Source: Lingula anatina
Taxonomy: Eukaryota; Brachiopoda; Lingulata; Lingulida; Lingulidae
Direction of reading: 5' to 3'
NCBI RefSeq assembly: GCF_001039355.2
Contig: NW_019775477.1
Coordinates: forward strand, 263,316-327,315
Length of the DNA stretch: 64,000 nucleotides
The notes below the pieces were generated by a model, which was not told the origin of the DNA, searched no databases, and saw only the letters and a program-made list of their open reading frames with translations. Every line of letters begins with the position of its first letter. Position 1 is the first letter of the stretch. Shown here in pieces: positions 13,801 to 24,416 of this stretch. The position numbers were made by a program, and so were the translations under genes.

Positions 13801-16800
13801 TGACGTCAATCTTCCTCACAGAACCAGTCAAGGTGAGAAAGGCAGTCAGTCAGTCCTTCGTTCAGTCACAGACTGAGTCTTCCAGTCACCTGGCTAGTCA
13901 TCTAGTCAAATATTTGTCCGGTGAATTAATCGTGTATCTTCAGACCTTTTAGTATAATTGATCCATATAAAATGTATTCTTAATGTTACTTATTCTTAAT
14001 TGTAAGAAGCTTAAAACGTCTATTGATTTTTTGAATGAGAACTAATTATTTTAAGAATTTACGGCTTTATGAGGGAAAGGTTTTTTCTCGATATCTAATT
14101 TTTTTATCGAAATATCCCCAGGTTTTCTTGTTGGCCATTTTTTTCTCGCTGATAATCAAGAAGGTCGATGAGGATGAGGACGAGGAAGAGGGAGAGGCGG
14201 ACGAAGAAGAACCTCAGTTACAAACCGATGAAATGTGGCTTCATCCACCAGAAAGTGAGAACTCATTGTGAAACACGTGTCTATACATTGCGATGTTGTT
14301 TTTGCCTTTCAGTTGTGTTATATTTAAGTTAAAATGTGATATTTCAGTTGAAACTTTATTAATGGTATGTCCTGTGAATGTTTGTCCTGTGTTTTAATTG
14401 AACGCCAGGCTGTGGCAGTCCGATATCTACAAATAGTGCAGTTGATTTTATGTGCGTCATACGAAAGTTTGACTCCAGTAATGATAAAAAACACAGCAGC
14501 GCTCTTCACAGGCAACGAAATGTATAAGGTATTTTGTTGAATAGATTACATCACATTATATTGTAAAATACACAATTTTGTACTAGTAACACGGCTTCAG
14601 AAGATAAGAAATCATTATTTTTTTCAAAATGCTCTCCATACATTTTAACAGCTTATGGCGCAGCCAAGCCCAGGAAGATCGCCTACAAGCCTCCAAACCC
14701 CGCCGCACTGGAGGAGGCAAGGGAGAAACGCATTAAAGAGCTTAAGATGTACGATATCCTGCGAGAGATCATATTTTACTGTCTGTTCCTCTGGCTGCTG
14801 ATGGTGATTAGTTACGGAAATAGGGACCCTTACGGCTTCCTGCTTAAAAGACACATGGACGATCTTTTTGTATTCAAAGGAAGCATTACCATGGACTTCA
14901 CTAAGGTATAACGTTCTTTTTTTCACCTGTTTTCTTGTACGCCTTTTAATGTAGATATACCACACAATAGACTTCTATCCAGACTTGTTCAATGTTTTAG
15001 AAATATTATCACTGGATTCTTAGGTATCATACTAAAGGACACATTAACCAGCTGTGAGTTTCATGGGTGCGAAAATAATTCCCAATCGGTAAATGAGACT
15101 ATTAAAAATAAAGCTTGGAGAATTATTCAAAGAGAAAACATACCCTGATAGCTCGACCATCACTATCTTTATGCTGAATTAAATGTTATTTTTGTATTAA
15201 AATTTTAATTCTGTATCAATAAAAATTCCGTTGTGACAACCAAGACCTTTTAAAAATGTTACGGATATCTTTTGAAATGCGATGTTACATGTATGAAAGG
15301 ATGAAACTACATGAACGGGATAGATTGACCACAATTCCAAAATAACATCCTTGCCTTCGTTGAAATAATGAAATTATTTTACACTAGATGTTGGATCACA
15401 CAAACGTAGACGAAAATAAAATTTCTTATATATAAAAGAAACAGAACGGTTATTTATCGGCAATGAATGAAGAATCCTAAAGGTAAAATATGAAGCGAGA
15501 GTTATTATTATTTTTATTACAGTTGCGAACCTCGACTCATTATTATTATTATTTGTATAATTTTAGCTGCAAAACTCGACTCACTTCTGGCACTGGTATA
15601 AAGAGGGCTTGGTGCCCGGATTGAGGGCCTCTGTCTGGTACAACAACGACCCACCATTGGGTCAGCGCGGTTTCCTAGGCGACAGGACGTGTAGGATGAT
15701 GGGATATGCCACCATGAGGCAGGTCAGAGTGAAGCCAGGTGAGACAGGCGTGGCTAATTATAAAACTTTACGAAACTAAAACTGGGGTAATTATTACCTG
15801 TTCACCTTCACCTGAACATGTTATTCAGTTGTGAATAAGTCTGTCAGAGTGAACAGACGAAACGGTCAACAGGTAAATCATATATATGTATGGATCAATC
15901 TGAAATAGTAACTTTCTGCATATCAAAACTGAGATCCAATGAGACTATTTTTCACATTTTAAATTGAACTGTCTAAATCCTTTGTAATGAGACTGCATTC
16001 GGGATAACGCCTTTAATCATCTCCAGACCTGTTCAACTATCTTGAATCTTCGAAAACAAAGGATAATAAGTAATAACGGGGTCTACTGTACGATATTGAA
16101 TGATAATTTTAAATGGAATCACGTAAATAGAGGACAAATAATTGTTTGTAATTGGCCGCAAAACTGGTGCTATGCTTTTTTCAGTTCTCTGCTCTGAAAG
16201 ATTTCTGTGCTGTTACGAAAAATAGTTTCTGAAAACGAAATGCTTTTCTCTCTAGGGTTGCCCGAGATTTACAAATAATAATAATAATAATAGGTTAACG
16301 TTTTCCTTTTTTTATTCCAGGGCAGTGCAGAATCCACGACCTACTGACTAAAGTGATCAAGGAGTGTAACGAGGCCTACAGCATAATGGAAGAGGAGGAT
16401 GGGTCGTTTGGAGTGGGCTGGGTCCCTTTCAACGGAACCTCCACCGTCAACAACTCAAGGTGTGCGTAAATATGGAACAGTAGCACATTTGACCTTCATA
16501 GGACCTTTGGCAAACGGGACTGTAGTTAGTTAAAGTGCATGCAAAACATTATGGGCATAGCTCTTTACAAATTTTTACCCGTATTTCAAATTTTGACGGG
16601 TAACAGTAAATGTTTTTTTATTTAATTTTATTGTATTGACAATTTATGAAGTTCCACAAGAGTAAATGTTTATTTTCCTTTAAAAATGTTATAGTTAGGC
16701 AGAAATATCAGTACATAGCATAATTTGCCTTGTATAGTGCGTTATCACTGCATATATTTCCAGCCCGGAGTACACATACCGTACCTCTAGCGAGCTCGAC

Positions 16801-18117
16801 GGTTACCCACACTACGGTCTGCTGACGGTGTACGGCGGCGGAGGGTATGTGGCGGAGCTTAGAGGCAGCGCCAGAACCCTGCTTGCCCTGGGAGAGCGTC
16901 TGGAGAGGGAGAAGTGGATAGACAAGTACACCCGCGCGGTGCTTGTGGAGTTCACGTGCTACAACCCCGGTATCAACCTCTTCTCCATTGGGACCATGGT
17001 GGCAGAGTTTCCAGAGACTGGCGGCGTTTTTACCAGTTACCGATTTGAGCCAACGCGTCTGTTCAACTATCTTGGGTCTGCAATGGGGTTCCAGATTTTC
17101 TGTGAGGTGTCATACTTTGTTTTTATATTCTTCTTCATGTATAAAGAGGGTAGGAAGATGTGGCGGGCTCGATGCAAGTATTTCTCAGAGTTCTGGAATC
17201 TTGTGGAGTTCTCCATCATTGCGTTCTCGATTGGTGGCGCTGTGGTGTTTTTCTATCGTCTGCTTCTCACCGATACCTTGACAACTTCCTTCAAGGAGTC
17301 CCATGGCAACAGTTATATCAAGTTCCAGTATGTAGGCTACTGGAACGAGATGTACAGCTACATGTTAGGTTTCATCTGCTGTCTCGGCACCTTGAAGTTC
17401 TTGAAGCTGCTTCGCTTTAACAAGCGTATGTCCTTTTTGGCGGCAACGCTTAGGCACAGCACCAAGCACCTGTTTGCGTTCGCAGTCATGTTCTTTATCG
17501 TGTTTTTCGCATTCGTGCAATTCTTCACTCTGGACATGGGCACTCAGATCCTGAACTTTGCCAACGTGCTGTACGCCAGCGAGTCCTGCATGCAGATGAT
17601 GCTGGGAAAGTTCGACTTCTGGGGGCTGGCATCTGCCAGTGAACTCGCGCCATATTTCTTCGTCCTCTTCGTGGTTCTGGTCTCCTGGATCACCATCAAC
17701 ATGTTCCTGTCGATCATGAACGAGAGCTTCACCGCCGTCAAGAATGACCTTTCCAAGCAGCCCAACGAATACGAGATGGTGGACTTCATTGTAACTAGGT
17801 TCAAGCTCTGGACGGGGTTGGGGGCTCCAAAAGCCGGTCAACCCACCACTTCCACCACCCCGGACAAACTGAACAACGAGAAGACTGAGGGCCAGGACAA
17901 GGAGAACTCGGTGGAGACCGATTTGAATCATTTCCCAGAGAAAGTGGACCGGCTCCTGAACACAGTGGGCCGCGTTTACTTCGACTTGGAGACAAACAGC
18001 GGCAAGGACGCGTTCAAGCAGATGCTGAAGGACAACAAGTTGAAGGCAAAGATGCACAGCGGAGGCTACGGCAACGGACTGAAGGATCCAGAAGCTGAAG
18101 ACTTGGCAATGCTCTAA
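5476..18117 (+). CDS. Polycystin-1-like protein (GPS-PLAT-11TM channel), C-terminal part to stop
   Basis: Likely intact gene. Exons: 5476-5575, 5907-5983, 6641-6883, 7186-7582, 8184-8446, 8915-9145, 9524-9625, 9834-9949, 10307-10472 (or 10479), 10981-11237, 11489-12085, then 14122-14254, 14652-14905, 15567-15738, 16321-16459 and 16764-18117. About 1,535 residues are visible. In order they show a GAIN-like region, a GPS (His-Leu-Thr), TM1, PLAT, TM2-TM5 with a Lys-rich loop, an acidic Asp/Glu run, TM6, the extracellular polycystin domain (YNNDPPLGQRGFLGDR), TM7-TM11 with the pore region, and a cytoplasmic tail. Family knowledge: polycystin-1-type proteins sit in plasma or ciliary membranes and can pair with PKD2-type subunits. 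The subfamily could be PKD1L2 or PKDREJ-like; I cannot settle this. The 5' end (REJ/lectin region) is not recognised. Exons at 12728-13832 duplicate 10981-12085 and are treated as an assembly copy. Confidence 0.85.
8637..8752. mobile_element. R3 element remnant, inverted relative to block 1
   Basis: It sits at the same site as the copy at 2,169 (both follow ACTTACGTTTTAG). Its core matches the reverse complement of that element's left arm (GCGGCAAGTTTTAACGGGTC), and one arm is missing. Confidence 0.65.
10696..10906. mobile_element. R1 inverted-repeat element, block 2 copy
   Basis: Same intron position as the R1 copy at 4,163, so the insertion predates the split of the two haplotype-like blocks. 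The right arm has the variant GACGTCGTCCAGTGTAAAGG. Confidence 0.85.
12443..12653. mobile_element. R1 inverted-repeat element, block 3 copy
   Basis: Appears identical to the copy at 10,696-10,906 and is part of the 1.74-kb direct duplication. Confidence 0.85.
12728..13832 (+). CDS. Duplicate of two polycystin-1-like exons (TM2 to TM5)
   Basis: Exons 12728-12984 and 13236-13832 repeat exons 10981-11237 and 11489-12085 of the same gene. The first encodes the stretch after PLAT (EFGHLF, then a Cys-rich TM2). The second encodes TM3, a long basic loop ending in a Lys run, TM4 and TM5. Splicing the upstream exon ending at 12085 (phase 0) into the exon at 12728 (which needs one leading base) would shift the frame, so both sets cannot be used in one mRNA as drawn. 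Only the set at 12728-13832 runs without a gap into the downstream exon at 14122. It may therefore be the true partner of the 3' half, with 10981-12085 belonging to the other haplotype. Confidence 0.75.
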
Positions 18118-18645
18118 CGATTTCTGCGCTGTTTCAATGTCGACGAAGCACAAAGAGTGCACAATATTCTCCGTCAAGTCTGATAAACTAGCGAATAATT
18201 GGTAGTGAAAAAATTAACCTTGAAATGTCAGTTGTATTAGTCAATTTTTGTAGCCTTTTCGCTTTCCAGTGTTGATTTGTTAATTATCTTCATGTGACGT
18301 TGCCACACGTTAGGACTGTCGTTCTGGTAATTTTCATCTTTTTTCTGGTATTTTTTGTCCATTTTAATATTACGCTGCAGGATTTTAACTTGATCCCCCT
18401 ATGTCCAAAATATTGTATTAGTCCGACAGAGACCACTGTTCTGTTTAAAGTACAAATTCGAAAAATACTGTACACGTAGTACTAGATTGTGCTCATGATT
18501 CTAAGACAGTGGGCACTGTGAGTGTTACGGACCCGATATCTTCAGTTCATTCAGAAAAGGGATTTGTTTTAGTTATAATAGTAGTTATTCAAGTTATTCA
18601 TTTTTTTAGTATATTGGAATTGTCCTATGCGCTAAAGAACCAATA
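18118..18645. other. 3' flank of the polycystin gene, homologous to later repeat units
   Basis: No gene seen. From about 18,160 the sequence matches 20,365-20,870 and 27,430-27,930, with shared text such as TTTTTGTAGCCTTTTC and GATTTTAACTTGATCCCCCT. The polycystin 3' flank therefore belongs to the segment that was later duplicated. It ends at the single N at 18,646. Confidence 0.7.
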
Positions 18646-18649
18646 NTAG

Positions 18650-19221
18650 ACCAACAATACAATCCCATGGTACAGCGGTTTTATACTCATTAGTCACATT
18701 ATAAGTAGACCAGGCATTATAATTACCCAAGATCTGCCTACTTTTATTACTCTGAGTTAGGGGGTGACACTTCTTTTGTCCAGTGTGTGTAGGCAGGCTT
18801 TTTAATGTGTTGTTTAGAAAAAAAAAACGGCTTTTGGTTCTGAGAAACATTTTAATATCAAAGTTTAATCTCAAACAATTTGTCTTTGCTTGTTGGAGTA
18901 CAAAACCTTTGTAGATATATATTCTAATAATTGATGGACTATTGTAAACAGTTTCAACTTTAACGTGTTCAGATAGTGCAAGTGTCAATAACTCGTTTTG
19001 AAAAGTAACTAAAATATTTGTGTGACCACATGTTATTCTCATATTACGTGTCATCACCTCAGTTGCGTGCTTACAGAAAAATTAAGGGGAAATTTTCAGG
19101 ATTATGTCAAATAATGCAATTAGACCAAAATAAATTCCTTCAGTTTGAAAACAAGCATGGGTGGCTCTAAACTGAAGAAATAATAATTGATGTAATAATA
19201 CATGTAATAATAATAATAATA
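18650..19221 (+). pseudogene. TPPP 3'-UTR/flank relic without its coding exons
   Basis: From about 18,785 the sequence matches the 3' flank of TPPP copy B (36,565-37,080), including GGCTTTTGGTTCTGAGAAAC and CAAACAATTTGTCTTTGCTT. No TPPP exon lies between the single N at 18,646 and this flank. The coding part was probably lost into the assembly gap, or deleted. Confidence 0.65.
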
Positions 19222-19879
19222 GTCATGGTATAAGATAAAAAATAAATGAAAAAAGTCGGGATATATAAATTATTGAATAAGGACAAACAGGTAAGATAAA
19301 GGAAAATGAAGTAAGAAGAAATGAACTTAAAAAAATGAAAATAGCATCACATGAAATCATTTTGAATCCCATTTCGTTTGCATTTGGAAAACCACGGATA
19401 CGGGAAGTGTCCAATATGACGTTAAAGGAACAACCCTAAATAGGCCCCACACCAGGCTTGCGTGCAAACCGTTGTATTCCAGATGGAAATGCAAAGACAG
19501 TGTACACAATGTTATAAAAAGGTGTTGTAACCATATGAGATAGTAATCTGAAGTGATCGTTGGCATAGAAAAAAGTAAATTGCATGTAGTGAAAGTCGTT
19601 AATAAGTAGAGAAACATTTCAAATTTTGCAGTGAATCGGCAAAAATTGACGTCGAAAGACGAATGCACGGGTGGATAAAATACTCCACCTTTAAACATTT
19701 TAAATATTCCAAGCGCCTCTGGTTCACTGATTTATTTTAGCCAATAAGACCATCAGAAATAAACCTTTTGCCGCTGCATGCACCTGTGGAAGTTGATTTG
19801 TTGACAACTCGATTGATAGCTAAGAGGGCATTCACAACAAATGATCCTCAAATGTACTGATCCGCGGATCAAATATGGC

Positions 19880-20039
19880 GGAGGTAGTTTTGGAGTATAT
19901 GAGAAAAAAAGCCACTCTCGCGTACTGCTTCACGGAGGTAGTTTTGGAGTATATAAGAAAAATGCTCTGCTGCAACAGTACTCCACGGAAGTAGTTTTGA
20001 GGTATATTAGAAGAAAGGGAATGCTTGCGTATTGCTCAT
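19880..20039. repeat. Three-unit tandem repeat, period about 54 bp (unit A)
   Basis: Units begin at 19,880, 19,934 and 19,987 with GGAGGTAGTTTTGGAGTATA or close variants. It adjoins a solo R3 arm (GATCCGCGGATCAAATATGG). Copied at 27,091-27,250. Confidence 0.75.
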
Positions 20040-21303
20040 CATTTAGTTACTTTGTGACCATTTTCATAAATTGTAAAATTCGCCAATGTATTTGTAATGT
20101 TTATCAACATACTTCCATCACCTGCATGAATCTCTGCTCGAGACAGTTTTCTTGTTTAAGGTCGTAAAATTATAAGTTTACCTGTGAGTAGGTTTAACTG
20201 AAGAATGACCGGTGAGCCAAAAATAAATAAAATGAAATACAATTTCATGCCAAGGATTCTTTTAACTTGTATTTAAGCTAAAGTTAGGTGTTTATACTTA
20301 CTTAAATTTCCTTCTCTATTCAGTGATTGCCTGCAAGACCCCTACACCTCCACCGTTCACTGAAATAATATTCTCTGTAAAGTCAAATTAACTAGCAAAT
20401 AATTGGCAGTGAAAAAAATTAATCTATAAAATGTAAATTGTATTGGTCAATTTTTGTAGCCTTTTCGATTCCAGTGATATATTTGTTAATTATCTTCATG
20501 TAACGTTGCCACACGTTAAGCCTGTCGTTCTGGTAAATTTTATATTTTTGGAAATTTATATTTTTTTCTGGTATTTTTATGTCCATTTTAATACTACGCT
20601 GCAGGATTTTAACTTGATCCCCCTATGTCCAAAATATTGGTATTAGTCCGACAGAGACCACTGTTCTGTTTAAAGTACAAATTCAAAAAATACTTCCTGT
20701 ACACGTAGTATTAGATTGTGCTCAAGTTTCTAAGACAGTGGGCACTGTGAGTGTTACGGACCTGATATCTTCAGTTCATTCAGAAAAGGAATCTGTTTTA
20801 GTTATAATAGTAGTTATTCATTTTTAGTATATTAGAATTATCCTATGCGCTAAAGAACCAATGACCTTAAGGCAAAGACAAGACATAGTATTGAATCTAC
20901 AATTCCTCTTTTTCGAAGGGTCATATGAAAACATTTTGAAATGCAAAACTGCAGCGCCGATAATTGACGTACACTGTATACACATGTATCAGCCATTTGG
21001 TATTTTGTATGGAACAGCTAGCATATACTGAACCGTTTACAACCAAAATATACAGAACATTCTCATTCTCTGAGACACTCTCAAAACGTTATATCTCCCA
21101 AAGTTCAGAATTGTTAGATCTCCAAAGACTTTAAATCTTCAGAAAATCCTCAGAAAATGTAATGTACAAACTTAAAACTAATTTTAATTTTAACTGATTG
21201 CTATCTTATCAATTAATTATTTTATGTTTAAATGCCATAGTGTGTTAAATATGCTTTTATCACTCTTTTAGGACTAAATCCAACTTTTAATTGCAAGAAA
21301 AAG

Positions 21304-21305
<2 letters not shown>

Positions 21306-21348
<43 letters not shown>

Positions 21349-21350
21349 TT
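21306..21350. repeat. (ATT)n microsatellite
   Basis: Perfect ATT run in unit A. The matching place in unit B (28,372-28,415) is interrupted and shorter. Confidence 0.9.
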
Positions 21351-21566
21351 ACTCTTGTTTCGGTAAATGATTTATCTCTGGAAGAACAGTAGTGTATATT
21401 TAACACACTCTTATTTAAAAGGAAACACCATTTATGTGCACCAGCACCTTTAGTGTGCAGCAATAAACATGTATGTGTTTAATAAAATTATGTCACGCAT
21501 ATATTATTTCTTGAATTTTTCACTTAGTTCGGGTTGTCTGGGCAAAAGTTCACGCATTGGTGATGC

Positions 21567-21570
<4 letters not shown>

Positions 21571-21634
<64 letters not shown>
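21571..21634. repeat. Compound (CT)n(GT)n microsatellite (unit A)
   Basis: CT run followed by GT run. The matching place in unit B (28,641-28,688) has far fewer CT steps. Confidence 0.95.
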
Positions 21635-21638
<4 letters not shown>

Positions 21639-22660
21639 TGCAGTTGTTGTTGCACTTGTTAATACTGTTTTTCACTTCATTTCTCGAAACAGAATCAATG
21701 ACACCAAACACTTCCCTTGTAATAGAGGTTTCATGTGGAACCATGCTTCAGCTACATGTAGTCAAAATTCTAAATTCAAGAGGGGACCATTGGTGTGATT
21801 TTTTTCAGAAATCGAAGGGGCGGGTCAGGACCCCCCTCCCCCCCCTCCCAAATCCTGGGAGGTCCAAGTCAGTGGAGTTGTCATGGAGACAAGATTAAAA
21901 TACACAAACATTTTCTCGGGGCCCCGAACCCCACGGGGGGGTGAGGGGTGAGGGCCGGTTTTGCATGCAATATATGGGGATTTTGTAATTTTCCCCTGTA
22001 AGTGAAGGAGCAGCTATTGATGAAGCATTCATACTGTTATATTTTCTAACCATTAAAGAAAATCAAATTTTGTTTTAAAAAACCATTCAATAAAAGTATT
22101 ACTTTAAGAATAATTTGTTTTTGGATGACCTTATTGTACTTTTTAGACATGCCGCATACTGAAAATTGCATAGAAGTTCATTTTCCACAACTGATCCAAA
22201 TTTCATGCTTGTAGTTAAATGTGCATGATAAATTCACCATACTGCCACATAACTACAGTGGATGGGCTGCTGCTTTAGAATTTACTCTTGGATATTACAT
22301 TGGATTTTTATATGACTAAAAAAGCAGTTATTGATACTTCATTCATACTGTGGTGCTTTCTAACCATTAGATGATATTTAAAGCTATTAAAACAGTATAT
22401 ATTTGAGGTTTTATCTTGAAAGGGTATTTTGGGGGGACATATTGGAATTTTAACGAACGCCAATATATCTTCATTCCATTCCCTACAACTGAGCCAAATT
22501 GCATGCTGGTGGGTTTAAAAATGCACGCTTCCTCACCATTGTTCGACAATATTATAGGGGAAACACGATATGACATAACCGCGCATCTTGCGCATGTGCA
22601 AGCTTCGTTACTCAAAACAGGTTTTACCAAGCAACAGAAGGGCGTTTACCTGAAACAACC

Positions 22661-22713
22661 ATGGCTCAGAGGCGATATACCGTGTTTCTTATCCTTCTTA
22701 TGTTGGATCCCAG
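22661..22713 (+). CDS. Candidate upstream signal-peptide-like exon of TPPP copy A
   Basis: A start codon in good Kozak context (AACC before ATG, G after) opens a short exon, MAQRRYTVFLILLMLDP plus two bases, ending in CAG followed by GTTAGT. The two leftover bases plus the first base of the exon at 24,395 make Arg, after which the frame runs YYIQVAE into the usual TPPP methionine. Arg-Arg followed by a hydrophobic run looks like a signal peptide or anchor. The link to TPPP is inferred from phase only; the exon could belong to another transcript. Confidence 0.4.
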
Positions 22714-22790
22714 GTTAGTAGTAGCAAGCAAATGTACCTTCTTTATAATTATTAATAGTAGTAGTGGTGGTTAATTAGAGTCACCGTATG

Positions 22791-22945
22791 GCCGCATTCA
22801 GAACAGTAGACTAACTAGTCCGAGGGTTAAATATGGCAACCCACTAAAAATCTAATCCGCTAATAGACACTGAATAGATTCCCCTTTGGAAAGTATTCAA
22901 GTTGGTCGGTCATATTTGCCTAGTTTGTCCACTGTTGGCCAACTG
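22791..22945. mobile_element. R3 element, short form (unit A)
   Basis: GCCGCATTCAGAACAGTAGA, then GGGTTAAATATGGCAACCCA, with a degraded right arm (GGTCATATTTGCCTAG). Mirrored in unit B at 29,805. Confidence 0.65.
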
Positions 22946-22955
22946 ATCATTTATG

Positions 22956-23112
22956 GTGCATTCCCAGAGATTTAGATCGATCCAGAGATTAAGATTTAGA
23001 TCGACCTAACTCCCTGGGGGTTCACGCTAAATTGCAGTCATCCGAGCGGGCACCATAGTTAATTACCCCCTTACAGCTTTTAGTATGCGGGACAGACGCT
23101 TAGAGGACCGTT
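22956..23112. mobile_element. R2 element, truncated (unit A)
   Basis: Left part of the R2 family (TTCCCAGAGATTTAGATCGA, then CCCCCTTACAGCTTTTAG). It stops at GACGCTTAGA, where a foreign sequence GGACCGTTCACATG begins. The other half, present in unit B, is missing here. Confidence 0.7.
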
Positions 23113-24416
23113 CACATGAAAAATCTATTTTCTAAAAATCTAGTAAAAGTAGTATCTCTATAAGCTTGTTGAAACATTCCCTGTTGATAAAAATAGCAAA
23201 CATTACCTTTCCCGAGACCAGATAGTCCTCTCAGGTGAAACGATCAGCAAAGACAACAAAAGCAACATCAACTGTTTTCGCCTCCTAGCTCGCATTCTAT
23301 AAAATCTCATCCTCCGTTGCCGCATCGCTTGCCATCGGATCATGACGTTTGCACTCATATCTGTCGTCTGTCGATGGTGTCATTTGATATATGCTGTTTA
23401 TTTTTCTAATGCTAACATTATGTTATCGTTCTAGTAACTATTACTTAGGCCATATCGACTCGACTAACTTGCGTATGGATTTGTTTTTATTCCGCAGATT
23501 GTAGATATATTATGTTTATTCTGGGCTTGTAAAAATACTTTGTACTTTCTGCTCACGTTCGAATTATATCTATCTATCTACAGTATCTATCTATCTACCT
23601 ATGCCAGCAGAGTTACTTCCCCGGGAATAAATTGAAAAAATCTAATTATGTAGTTGTTTTTTTTTTTTTTCTGTACTACAATATAATACATGTACAACGA
23701 TGTTAGCTTTGCAGCAAGTAATATTTATTAAAGTCTGGCAGGTGGGATAGCCTGGTAGTTTGGGCTGGACTGGGGTGGGAGGAGGGTTATGGATGTTTTT
23801 CCATTTTACTTCACAGAAGCTCATAACTTCTTAGGACACATCTTCACACCAATTTTTATTAAAATCTGTTGCAACCCCTCACCCCCCCCCCCCCTTGCCG
23901 CTATTTGGTTGAGTTTCTCGTGAAATGGCACCTATAGTATAGTCTCTACTCCTGTACATCTCTTTAGTTGAAAATAATGTGATGTAATGTACACGCTGAA
24001 ACCACTGTTATCTTGATCTTTTCCCCCTGTCTGTTTCCACCCATTGTACATTTAGCTGCCAAGTTTCCCAGAGTACTTGGGGCATTTCTTCTTTTGTCCT
24101 GGCAGACACCATGTACTAGTAATACTTAAAATGAAAAATTAGGTTGCACATTTTAAATAGCCCCGCGAGTACTGAATCCTTTTTTTCCTGTGAGAAATCC
24201 AAGCACTGCATGCGATGAAAGAGTGTTACGGTAATGTGCCAACAGGTCGACCAAGATTTATTAATAAATTTCAACGTCATTTTGGTCAATTTGAAATACA
24301 GCAATAAAAACCGTGTTACGTTTTAGTCAAGGCATTTTTTCTCGATGAAGTTATAATACTGACTATTTAGTGGTTTTTTCTCTTTTGCATGTAGATATTA
24401 TATCCAAGTTGCCGAG

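Larger units (their letters stand above)
10491..13975 (+). repeat. 1.74-kb direct duplication split by a single N at 12,233
   Basis: Sequence 10,491-12,232 is repeated almost base for base at 12,234-13,975, including introns and the R1 inverted-repeat element. The single N marks a contig join. The second copy carries block 1 variants in exon 13236-13832 (GGAACC at the GT-I-I position and ACC in the Thr-Ser-Thr codons), where block 2 has GGTACC and TCC. It is therefore a mosaic of the two haplotypes. Confidence 0.85.

Noticed and set aside
17365-18177. 270-residue open frame on the minus strand
   Set aside because: It is the antisense shadow of the last polycystin exon, whose sense frame carries clear channel motifs.
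22416-22718. 100-residue open frame repeated at 29,431-29,733
   Set aside because: It is identical in the two units only because they are recent duplicates. It crosses the better-supported 53-base exon in another frame and has no family resemblance.
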